A DNA stretch of 64,000 nt from assembly GCA_002914805.1 (NCBI GenBank), contig JXTB01000038.1, positions 288,959 to 352,958 of the forward strand. Reading direction: 5' to 3'. The DNA is from Parasponia andersonii. Lineage: Eukaryota > Streptophyta > Magnoliopsida > Rosales > Cannabaceae. Both the position numbers and the translations under genes were made by a program. Positions 11,636-22,708 of the stretch are shown here, one piece after another (position 1 is the first letter of the stretch; each line of letters opens with the position of its first letter). The notes below the pieces were generated by a model. The model saw only the letters and a list, made by a program, of their open reading frames with translations, made no database searches and was not told the origin of the DNA.

Positions 11636-13656
11636 ATCAAGGATTGGATTGGCAGAGCCGTTTGAATCTTGAAATTCAACCTTCGTGGATAGTATGCTTG
11701 ATTTTGGAGCCTTGGAGGTCTGCCTAAGTTGTCCATATTCATGACCGAAAGTTTTTTGATAGGCGACAGGCATGATCGCTTTACAAAACGGGAGCCCTCA
11801 TTAGTCTGTCCGTGATAATTCAGTGTTGCAGGTGCGTTTGTTATGCAGAAAGTAACTCTTCCGTCAGATGAGAGGCGTAGAAAGGAATGTGATGTTGGAG
11901 AGCAGCGAGAATCAAACTGAATAAAAATTGGAAATTTTCGTGAGAAATCAGAAGAATGATGGGACTAGAACCAGAAGTGGTGAAGTTGCCTAAACTTGTC
12001 TGAACTCTGGTGATCAGCTTAGTAAAATATTTTTAGAAAATGTTGGAATGGCCAAAATTATTGGTTCTTGGTAAAACCCACAAAGCAGGAGGCTTCTGCC
12101 AATGGAAATCTCATTCTGCAAACATGGGATTCAGTGTTACTTATGTTCAACCATAGGTTTGGAGTACTCTGTACAATAACCGCAATAGATTGTGATTAAA
12201 GCAAAGGTTCATGAGTTTGTTCAAGGATCTGTTTCCTATTATAGCCAGATTTCAAGTCCATATGTGGAGCTTTATATTATTCCGAGTGTAGGTATGGACA
12301 AAATGAATTTGAGTTGTGCATTGCGCTATACCTTTGAAGTGAGGACTAAAAAAATTGAATTAAATTGTGAAAGTTCATTGCCGAGAAAAATTCCTGCTTC
12401 AGAGTTCGGAAAATAGGCCACCAAGATGGTAAAATTACAACTTTCAACGTTCCGTAAGTTTTGCTTTTTGTTTTTTTGTTTTGACATTGATGTCGAACGT
12501 ATCCGAATAGACAAAAACAAACTTAGTATAGATGACAAATTGACTGGGGAGAAAGAAACGCACACACACTTACTCAAATAAAAGAAAATCTTTAAGAATA
12601 ATATAATTTTTTAGTCATTCTCTTTCTTTTTTCCCCCTTTTATCAGTTTTAAGAGCGAATCAAGAAAACCGAAGAAAAAAAATGTAGGTGTAACAACGAG
12701 ATTAGAAATGACCAACGACAATGAAAAATGATAGACGACACATAATTTTAAAGTAGTTCAACCTTTTGATACTAGTTCAACCTTTCGACTAAGAACATAC
12801 GTCCATTGTAGTCATTCGTATTATGAGTAGAGAGAGTATCCGATCCCTTTTTCAGTCCATTAGCCTTGTATTTATATTTATAGACTAACAGAGATCTAGT
12901 TTTCTTTTTACAGATAATATTAATATGAATTCGAATTCAATATCGAGATTTATGGACATTTGAATTTATTTCCCGAGACGATGTGCGAGTATCTCGGATA
13001 TTAGTTACAGAGATCAACTCCTGAGTTGATAGCTTGCTCGCTTCTTCCATGAGGTATTGAGTTTGGTTCATTCTGATTCGACCCGCTCCGAACGAGCTAT
13101 GTGTCTTCTTCGAGCAGCTGCTAAATTTGTTGATAAAAAAGTAGGTTTTGGTAAATTTTAAAATTCTAGTGAGTTCGGTCAATTTGATATAAACCAATTC
13201 GAAACTAACTAGTTAATTTGGAATGTACTTGCAAACCGAGATGAATATACACTCCAACTCTCTTAACCCTCTTCGTTTGAAGAATAATTCATCCGTCCTT
13301 ATAAAAATAAATAAATAAAAAAGAGTTCCGTTCTTAAAAATTCTTTTAATATCCTTCATTTCATAATTCGTATCAAATTATTACACTTTTAAAAAGCCTT
13401 AACATCTTTCTGGCAGGGGAGGGGGGGAAATAAAAAAGAGAAGAAAAAAGAAAAACTAAATATCTCGTTAAAAACAATCTTAAATTGGGATTTTTAAATT
13501 AAAACTTACATACGGTTAAAAAAGAACAAAAATCATCCAAAATTCCGATTCCCAGGGAAAGAAAAAAACTCAATCCTAAAACTCTTGTCAGCAAACAATT
13601 TTGTTTCTCGGGAAAAAAGGGAAAAAAAAAAAAAAAGTTGCCAAAGCCAAAAACTC
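11636..13656. other. Intergenic, 3' flank of nMAT1 and unassigned repeats
   Basis: The first few hundred bases probably include the nMAT1 3' untranslated region. From about 12690 to 13200 there is a block of moderate GC content with leader-like text (direct CTAGTTCAACCTTT-type repeats) resembling LTR or decayed repeat sequence, but no termini were found. No supported gene. Confidence 0.4.
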
Positions 13657-14083
13657 TCACTTTCTTCGATCATCGAGCTGAAAAGCCGAGACGGGAAACG
13701 AGCGAGAAATCCCAGTGGAGTTGGCGAAGGTGATCTTGGCGAGATCCGAATTGTCGATGAAGATGTCGGAAATGGCGACCTATACGAGAAGCTCCTTGCT
13801 CTTAACCCCCGTGAGCCGCCTCATGCGCCGCTCCTCCACGAAGGCCGTGACCTCGTTGTCGTACGCTACGGTGCGACCGATCGAAGGGAATCGGTGCTCC
13901 TTCCGCTTCTTCTGACGGAGCCAGACGAAGCCGGTGGTGCGGTTGTAGCCGACCTCGGCGACGTCGTCTAAGGGGAGAAGGCCTCGCGGCAGAGACATTT
14001 CGTCGAGCAGTTGACGCGACTTTTGCTTGCAGATGGCGAACCTCCGCGTCTTCTCTGTGGTTCGCGATTTGCTGGGACGCCAT
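13657..14083 (-). pseudogene. DUF538 protein gene, broken (At1g09310 / At5g46230-like)
   Basis: On the minus strand an ATG at 14083 begins MASQQIANHREDAEV, the usual start of this family. The frame then shifts near 14038, where the short YTGD-like segment of relatives is missing. It continues as AICKQKSRQLLDEM, MSLPRGLLPLDDVAEVGYN, TTGFVWLRQKKRKEHRF and VTAFVEERRMRRLTGVKSKE to ELLV, where a TAG at 13780-13782 replaces the conserved Trp codon. The remaining VAISDIFID...ISRSFPVSAFQLDDRRK is still in frame to a stop at 13657. DUF538 proteins are small plant proteins of poorly known function. The two lesions in otherwise clean sequence suggest recent loss. The local GC-rich, coding-like base use stands out from the flanks. 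An assembly error is possible but would have to explain two events. Confidence 0.85.
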
Positions 14084-16232
14084 TTTTGTTTGCTCTCAGA
14101 TTTTTTATTTTTATTTTTATTTTTATTTTTTTAAAATAGAAAAACTTAAGAATGTAATAATAGCGAGTCAGATATATTTGTGGGATGAGAAGAATTAGAG
14201 GGGGGTGGGAATTGAGGGCCTTTGGATATGGAATGAGAAAATTTTCGCTTCCTTTGTTTTGATAATGGGAATATATATTAGTTTTAGCCTTTTAGGCAAT
14301 GGTGATTTCGTAATTTCCTTTTTTTAAAAAAAGTTAATTGTAATTCCAATTGTGAACCTTTTCATGCATGATTTTGATATGTTCCTAAGAACCAAAAAAA
14401 AAAAAAAGAAAAGAATGTATGATCTTGGGTTGGAGATGCAAAATATAGAGTAATTTATCCTTATCCTTTTAGCTGCGAATAGTAGCAATAATTGTGGCAG
14501 GATAATATATTTGTATTTAAAAGTTATCACCCCGTTTACTGTTTTAGGGAGGAAAAAAAAACACATATCCTTTTATTTATATCAAATAAATTACCAATTT
14601 ATGTTTCTATTAAATTACTTTGGATGGTAGATATGTTTATCTATCAATTTTAGTTATTGTACTGAAATGTATTAGGTACATAATTGTTTATATTTGGTAT
14701 ATAAAATTTTATATTTAGTATATAAACATATACACCAGAAATTTTATTATAATATTTGACAAATGGATATTTACTTAAAATAAGCTCAAAATTTGGTCAT
14801 ATTTCTATAAGTCTCGAGTGTTATACCTTGGTGTACCAGCCCAATTGGGGACGGACTTTCACCGTTATAAATGGTGCGAGACATAGGACAAAGATTCTGC
14901 ATTTAATATTTAGCGAGTAGGACAGGTTTAGGATTGAGTGTCTTACAAAAACTCCGACTCAATTATATACTAATGATATATAGTTATATACTAATATTGT
15001 TTGAGTTATTTGGGATTGTGCTAATTTTTTAAATGAATGACATACTATATAATTTTGGTATTAGATATTTTACATTTAGTAACTCTAACAACTTTATTTG
15101 GATGTATTTTTTAGTTATTTAGGTCTAAAATTAGAATTTTTAATGAAGTAACTTTAATTTTCATTTTTTCGATGTATTTAGATTTTTAAAAAGATTTGGA
15201 CTAACATAAGATTGTTTAGTTAAAAGATGATAATTCTAATCAACAATCTCGATATACTAATAGAGAAACCAATCTTTGATAGGAATTCTTGAAATCGCCT
15301 CATGTCAAATTAAATTATGAACGATGGGGAGATAAAATAATAAATTAATAACAAGGACATAGATAGTAAACACGAAACCAGTCCTACCTGCCTTAGTATC
15401 TATGTTGGCATAAAATTTTCCATGTCATGTACCATTAAAGAAAATAGTGAGAAAGGACAACTAAATCGTATAAGCAGAGGGGGAAAAAAAAAAGATGAAA
15501 GCTATAAACTTTATATTTATACAAGAGTTCATAAGTTAAGGCAGTGAAAATATGAATGAAATTTTATACTCATTTACAAAACGAAAATGCAACGTAATTC
15601 CCTTAAACTCAAAATCAAATTTGTTTTCACTCGAGCAATACGAAGGAATAGATAAACTAGGTTGAGATTTGAATCTTTAGGAAAAGTCTAAATATTGTTT
15701 AGAAACTAGGGTAGATTATTCTTAAATTTATTTTGAATTTAAGTCTACTATTTACTAAGAATAATTTTGTTATTTCAATCAATTTTTCTAATTTTGATGA
15801 TACAAAATGATCAAATTTCACAAAAAAAAAAATCAAATTGATAGGTTTTTTATAATAAAAAAACGAATTTAAGGGGTTTTATTATATTTTATAAAATATT
15901 GGGAGTTTCATAAAAAAAATTATCAAATACAATGCCATTTTATAGCGCATTTTTGGAAGAATTATAAAAAAACTAAAAATATTTTTAATTTTCAAAAGCA
16001 ATTAAAGCTAAGGCAAAAAACTGAAGTAGTTCGAAAGTTGTGCTTTCGAAATAGGTTGTGAAATAGAGCCGACAAAAGTTATCGACACAAGTGGAATACC
16101 ATTGTTGAGTGGAGAGGTGTGACCATTTTTTTTCCGATTTCTTTTTTTTTTTTTGTCGCTTTAGTTGTTTTCAACCATTTAAATTGTTTTAGTTTCAATC
16201 CCTAACTTTTTACTTATATTTTTGGCAACTTT
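14084..16232. other. AT-rich intergenic stretch
   Basis: No gene seen. A (TTTTTA)n-type microsatellite lies at about 14100-14133. Around 14820-14950 there is a short, more GC-rich block that does not match anything I recognise. The remainder is low-complexity AT-rich sequence. Confidence 0.5.
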
Positions 16233-16359
16233 GTTTGGTATAAGATTCAGGTACTATTCTAAAAATTTGGAAACTGTTTTATTCTAACAAATTATTAATA
16301 TAAAACAGTTTTCAAATTTTTTTAAATTTGAAGAATAAGATCTCAAATCTATACCAAAC
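16233..16359. mobile_element. Short hairpin MITE with 5-bp target duplication
   Basis: A 127-bp inverted-repeat element starts GTTTGGTATAAGA and ends with its near complement CTATACCAAAC. Nearly the whole element can fold back: AAAACTG-type and ATAAAACAG arms face each other around a TAATA centre. It is flanked on both sides by ACTTT (16228-16232 and 16360-16364). Non-coding. The superfamily is not certain from these ends. Confidence 0.7.
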
Positions 16360-17352
16360 ACTTTATTGCAATCTTAAACTTTAATTTTGATTATAGATAT
16401 AAAATCAATGAGATTTGATAGATTATATAAAAAGTAATACTATAAGGTACTATATAGTGAGGTAGTAGTCTGTTATTGGATGATTACAATTACATATTAG
16501 GTGGGATCTGTGTGAAACCTAGTTTATTGAGGAATACCATAGGCATTAATAATGTCTAGTATCACAATAACGTGTCTGTCTGTTGCTGGATGATTCTAAT
16601 TATTAAACTATATCTCACATGAGCTATAATTATGATTAACCAGTAATATAATGATACATCATCTGGTATTGCCACTCGTGCTTATAGCATTATTCCCGTT
16701 TATTGAATATAATCAAATATCAGTAAACTGTCATGTCATGTGGTAATGAGCATTACTGATGTCCCATAGCATTGTTCTAATATAAATTAAAGATTTTATT
16801 TGATTTACGTGAAAAATGTGTGGGGTTTTTTTTGTGTGTTAAATGCTAAACATGTTTTTATTTTCTTTTTTCTTTCTTTTGTTGATGCATCCCTAATTAT
16901 AATAAATGAATAAATAGTATGTATTTTTTTAGGAGAATAAATAATTTTATTTTTACTTGAGAAGGTATATTCGAGACGTATGGGAATATACCTACAACAA
17001 TTACAAAATTGTTTACTAACGATCAAAATATACTTGAAGACTAAAATTCTCTTTATATATTCATGCATTATAGACAAAGCTGCACTATTATGTGGTAATA
17101 GATTATAGGGCAGCAGATCTTATATATATTTTGAAAAAATATTAAGACTTTGAATTTGGATTTTCTTCAAAGCTTTTTCTCTATCACTGCAATTGATAAA
17201 ATATAAACTTATCTTTTATATCATATTGGACTATTTAAATTAGCAACATTTCATCTCATGCGATTAATTTATAGGGTTATATTTGTGTGGTTGTGTTTCA
17301 TATGTTTTTTTCCTCAAGGATATATATCCATTTTCATTCACTAATTTTGATT
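16360..17352. other. AT-rich intergenic stretch
   Basis: No supported gene. Around 16440-16790 there is moderately complex sequence with two similar segments (TGTTATTGGATGATT and TGTTGCTGGATGATT, about 125 bp apart), perhaps a decayed repeat. Confidence 0.4.
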
Positions 17353-18205
17353 GGGTAATTTGCAGCAAAATCCCTAATCTTTAGTCTCTTTCGCATTTAG
17401 TCCCCAACCTTTAAATTTTAGCATTTAAATCCCAAAACCTCTCAAAAGTGCTGCACTATTATTCCTCCTATCAACTCCATCCAATTATTCCGTCTATAAA
17501 AGGGCATCTACAGGAAGGAGGGTAAAAAATAAAAAAATCACTGGGAGAACTCAAAATCAATCCATTCTCTTTTGAAGAAACACAGGTTAGGAAAGAAACT
17601 AGTAATAACCCAATATTAAGAAATTGAAAAGAAGGAGAAAATAAATAAAGCTTAGAACCTTTCCTCACTATGTTTCATTGATGCTAAGGATGCAAGAGTT
17701 CAGTCAATAGAAGTCCTTTTTCTTGGTTCATTACAAGATGATTTTGCAGGATGTTGAGGATGTATATTTGTGGATTTCATATACTGAGATTTTCGGGTAG
17801 TATGAAGGGTAGGGAGGGGGTGAAATTCAAATTAACATTTAAAGGTTCGTATTTTCTTATTCAATTCTGAAATTTTTTTTCTCGCCTCTTCGAGATGGAG
17901 CTTTATGTGGGATTTAAATGCATCCCCCTATTTTTACTGGTCAAAAAGATGCTAATACATAATTTTTTTTTTTTTACTTTTTCTATTGAATCCGCCATTA
18001 CAACCTTTAATAATTAAAAAAATATGTAATTTTTTTTTTAATTCGTGCACATGTTTTCTTTAATGGAATGGTTGGATCATAGATGGATTTGACGGGATGA
18101 CCAAAGGTGCTAGACATTTAAGAGGTTCAGGATTTAAATACCAAAATTTAAAGATTGAGGACCTAAAATGTGCTAAAGATTGGATATTTTTGCTACAAAT
18201 TAATC
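17353..18205. mobile_element. Non-autonomous Mutator-like element with long terminal inverted repeats
   Basis: The left end (GGGTAATTTGCAGCAAAAT, 17353 onward) and the right end (reverse complement GATTAATTTGTAGCAAAAA, ending 18205) are inverted copies that stay alignable for about 145 bp, for example CTTTAAATTTT followed by a CATTTAAATCC/TATTTAAATCC block. The same 10 bases, AATTTTGATT, lie just outside both ends (17343-17352 and 18206-18215), which fits the 9-10 bp duplication of Mutator-like elements. The 850-bp body has no transposase; its one short minus-strand frame (17471-17668) is not recognisable. The arms differ at many sites, so it is not recent. Confidence 0.8.
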
Positions 18206-18292
18206 AATTTTGATTAGTTGCATTGATTAGAGAGAATTTAAAAGAAAACGAGCCTCAGATATTTAACTTATAATTTCACAAAGGAGGTTTTC

Positions 18293-21200
18293 TTTTTTTT
18301 TTTTTTGAAAAGAAAAGATTGCATGTACAACCTTTATTAAATCAAATCATTAGCCAAAAATTTGGCAATACATCCTTGAATTACATCAACTAACAAGGAA
18401 AGAAAGCCTTCTCTAAGACAAAACTTTGCAAATGTATGAGTCACTTTATTGCTACCATGAGTAACGAACTGACAAGAATCTATACCACAAGAATTTGGAT
18501 ATCTTTAACTAAAATATCATCAGTAGACAAACCAACCAAAGAATTGAAAGACTCAATTGCATTCTAGAAGTCATTTTCAACAATAAACACCGACAAAGAG
18601 TGATTAGAATACCAACTAAGAGTCTCTCAAATAGCTATCAACTCAGCATCAAAGAGACTAATAGAAATCGAGATTAGTCTTACTAGAACATCAATCACAT
18701 GCCCATTACAATCACTGATCACACCATCCATACCCGCACGTCCTAACTTTTGATCAACAACGACATATATATTTAGTTTAAGTTTACCTGAATGGGGGCA
18801 ACACTATTTGCCATGAAGGGGTTTGTTTTATTGGCCAATATCTCCATCAATTTTAAGGCGTGCCAGTTGAAATTCAAAAAAAAATCGTCTTACATCTTCA
18901 TAAACTTTGTCAGGTCGTCTACACTCAGTGCCATGAACAATATTATTCCTTTCATTCCGTAGGATCTACATAACCACAACAATGGTCTCTAAATCATTTG
19001 TTGGTAATTCCACAAACAACTGCAAAATCAACTCCTCATAGTGGTACTTTTTCGCCATAGTGCAAATATCACACCACAGGCTAAAGTCCCAACACGCTTT
19101 TGCATAAGGACATAAAAACAAGGCATGAGTAATAGTTTCAACAGGTGAACCACACCTACAATATCGAGTAGCACACCTAATTCCCTTATTGTGCAAAGCT
19201 GAAGTCGTTGGCAAGATCCCATGAAAAAATCTCCATAAAATTATTTTGATCTTTGTAGGGAGATTCAATTTTTCCATATTTTCTCCCACTAATCTTTTAC
19301 CAGGTTTACTTTGAACTAGTAACATCATTCAAGTGCTTCATCATAGCTTTATACCCAGACCGTAGAGAGTATCTCCTATCTTTGTCAAAATGTCACATTA
19401 AAGAGTCGTTTATATCCCTCAAACTTAGTGGTAAATTCACTATCATATTGCAATCCACTTTCGAAAAACTTGCTAAAGAAAATCTACGTTCCATCTTTTG
19501 AGTTCATGGAGTAGGAAATCAGATACTCGCCAATTAGAAGATGATCATGGGTCAGGCATAATAATTTTGAAAGTAGAGACACGAGTTGAATGGGTTTATA
19601 AGCATGCCATCACCAACCCTCCATCGCAAACCCAAAGACAAAACATCACATCCCCACCATGAAAGAATAATTCTTAAAATACTTTGCCTTAAGTACTCGG
19701 GCCATCAAAGAATGATATTGAGTAATAATTCTCCACCCTTGCTTTGCAAGTAAAGCTTGATTACAAATCTCCACATCCCTACAACTCAAACCACCCTCAT
19801 TCTTTGGCATACATAAAACCTCCCAATATTTCTAATGTAGCTTCTTATTCTTATCACAACTACCCCACCAGAATTTTGCCACCATCGCTTGCAACTCTAG
19901 ACAAAGAGTCCTAAGAATTCGGAAAATTCCCATAGCATATGTTGGGCTGGCCATGGTAACTGCTTTGATTAGTATTTCTCGAACATTTATAGAAAAAATT
20001 TTCCCCTTTCATAATTGCAACTTCTTTCACACTTTGTCTTTTATATCTAATAGAGCTTGTTTCTTCTTGCGCCCAACAATAGATGGTAAACCCAAATATC
20101 TTGCATGACAACTATATGAAGCCAGTCCTAAAATACCCTTAATGGTATCCCTATCCACTTCCACCACATTAGAACTAAAAGTGACAGAGGATTTGACCAT
20201 ATTAATACATTGGCCAGAAGCTTCCTCATAGGTCTTATGAACCTCTATCACATATTGACTCTTCTTAACACTAGCTTTGTAGAAAATTAGACTATCATAT
20301 GCAAAGAAAAGATGACTGACCCGGGGCCTGCTATCACATGAAAAACCCGTAAGCTGTTGATAGTTCTCAACATTTTGTAACAATAAACCCTCTGCACAGA
20401 GCAAGAAAAGATATGGGGAGAGGGGGCATCCCTGTCAAAGACCTCGTTGGGACACAAAGGAACCCCGAGCAACACCGTTAATCACGAATGAAAATGATGG
20501 TCTAGAAATACATCACATCACCAACTCTTTCCAAGTCCTACAAAATCCCAAAGACTCCATTTTATCAATAAAGCACCACTCAACTCGATCATATGTTTTA
20601 CTCATATCGAGCTTTAAATTCATCCAACTCTTCGTGCCATTATTACGCTTCTTCAAAGAATGTAAAACCTCGTAGGCCACTATAGTGTTGTCTGAAATAA
20701 GTCGTCCCGGTTCAAAAGCACTCTGGGTATCAGAAATAATAGAATAGAGAATTACTTTCAACCGTTAGTAAGTGTCTTTATAATGATTTTATACACTACA
20801 TTAAACAAACTAATAAGTCGATAATCTGCCACCTTCCTCGGGTTTGGCACCTTTGGAATGAGGGTCACATGGGTCTTATTCAAATCACCTAGCGACTGCC
20901 ACCTATTTAAGACACTAAGACAGATACTACTTACTTTCTCACATACCAAGTGCCAACATTTCTGATAGAAAATTGCGTGAAAGCCATCCGGGCTAGGAGC
21001 CTTCGTTGGTCCCATACTAAAAACAACATTCTTAATATCATCCACAGAAAATGGCTCAATCAAATAATCATTCATATAATCCGAACTCGAGGAGTAATCA
21101 ACGAGGTTACTTTTTCCATTTCAGTTACGAGACGAAAATATACCAGAAAAATATCTCTTAATTTTTTTGGTTATATCTTCAACCTTATCCCTCCATCTCC

Positions 21201-22095
21201 CACCCTCATCCTCTAAACCTCGAATGAGATTCTTTCTCCGTCTATAATTAGACTTTGAATGAAAAAACTTCGTGTTTGCATCACTTACTTTAAGCCAACC
21301 GGTCCTGTACGTTGTCTTCAATAATATTCTTCCATTAGTAAAAGCTACTCAAGCTCCCTATTAAGGTTTCGAATAGATTGGACCACATATTGTGTCTGAG
21401 GACCCTTGTAAAGGTTCTCAATGGCCTTCTGCACCCGAAGAATCTTCTTCGTAAGATTACCATACTTAGATGAGCTCCAACAAGAGAGACATTTTGCACA
21501 AACATCTAGACCCCCTAAAAATGACCCCACCGAACCACTAAAATCATAGGATTCCTAAGCATTAGTAATAACCTCCAAGCATTCCTCATTTCTCAACCAT
21601 CCCGGTTCATTTCTCAACCATCCCGGTTCAAAATAGAAACCTCTCCCTCTCTCAATTCCACCAATACCATGTGGAGAAGAAAAGAGCTCTAGTAAAAGAG
21701 CTCGATGGTCTGACACCTAGAACTCAAGATGACAGAGGTAGTAGCTTGGGAAAAGAGAACACCACTCTTCATTAGAAGCTCCCTGATCAATGCACTGTTG
21801 AATATTACCTTGCCCACCATGCCCATTGCTCTAGGTCATGAGCTCACCCATGAAACCAAGATCCCGAAGTTCACAATCTTCCAAGATGTTCCTGAACTTG
21901 CTCATTGAAGTAGTGCTTTTATCTGATCCACCTACCTTATCGTCAACACTTAGAATTGCATTAAAGTCGCCCATGCAACACCAAGGTAGATTAAACATCA
22001 ACGAAAGACGTCGAATAAGATCCCAAGTATGTCTCCAGTGATAGGTTGTCGGGTTTCCATAAACCCTAGTAAATCTCCGAAGTGTTTCATCAATC
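18293..22095 (-). mobile_element. L1-type LINE, 3' part (reverse transcriptase, zf-RVT, RNase H, poly-A)
   Basis: The poly-T at about 18293-18311 is the minus-strand poly-A tail. Reading upward: RNase H-like domain (about 18340-18790, FDAELIAI), zinc-binding reverse transcriptase domain (18966-19328, LPTKIKIILWRFFHGILPT and C-x-C...H-x4-C), reverse transcriptase (20027-21075) and the end of the endonuclease (about 21650-22095). Reverse transcriptase motifs include GPTKAPSPDGFHAIFYQKCW, SAFEPGRLISDN and KLDMSKTYDRVEW. The catalytic FADD reads FAYD near 20290, and many stops and shifts are present, so the copy is dead. A perfect 21-bp direct duplication near 21590-21632 repeats EPGWLRN in frame. 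The element continues at 27211 beyond an inserted copia element. Confidence 0.9.
22091..22095. repeat. Target site duplication CAATC, left copy
   Basis: CAATC lies directly before the copia 5' LTR and again directly after its 3' LTR (27211-27215). Counting it once, the LINE reading frame runs across the join as CHIDYLVTLID followed by ETLRRFTRVYGN, which confirms the insertion point. Confidence 0.9.
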
Positions 22096-22571
22096 TATTA
22101 GGAATAGTAAAAAGGACAGCCGCAATAGTAATAGTGAAAAGAGCAGCCGTAATAGCAATAGAAAAATATGGCGTTCACACCACCTTTCAAGTTCTATAAA
22201 TACAGAGGACTTCATCACTTGTTTTGCATCCCATTCTAAATCCTCTTCCTTTCTAAGAGAGAATTCAAGCCTAGGAATTTCTCTTAGTGTCCCACTTATT
22301 TTCTCCTAAATTATTTAGAGAGAGTGTTTTTTCCTATTTCAAGAGAGAGAGAGAGAGGCTCATTTGTTCTCTCCTTGTATTTAGAGAGAAGTGAGTCGTA
22401 ATCTCCTTTTCATAATGAAATTCTTCACAGCCTTATCCGTGGATATAGCCTAAATTGGATGAACAACGTTAATTCTTTTGTGTGCCTTATTTTTTTTTTC
22501 ATTTTATCCAAATTTTCTCAACTCGTATTTTAGCTGTGTATTATCGCTTTTACAAAGCCAATCTCCTAACA
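22096..22571 (+). repeat. 5' LTR of the nested copia element
   Basis: Shares about 475 bp with the 3' LTR and ends CTCCTAACA at 22571. A TATA box (CTATAAATA) lies at 22194-22202, followed by a polypyrimidine- and GAGA-rich leader. The primer site TGGTATCAGAGCC begins at 22573 and matches the 3' end of initiator tRNA-Met. Confidence 0.88.
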
Positions 22572-22708
22572 GTGGTATCAGAGCCATTGGTTGGAGTACT
22601 GTTCACGTATACGGTACTGTTCATGTATATGGCACTATTCACGTATATGGTACTGTTCACACACAGTGAAATGGTGGTAACTGAACAAATCATGGTGAAC
22701 AAAAATGG

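Noticed and set aside
17471-17668. 65-residue minus-strand frame in the Mutator-like element
   Set aside because: Partly in the terminal inverted repeat, no transposase motif, low-complexity composition.
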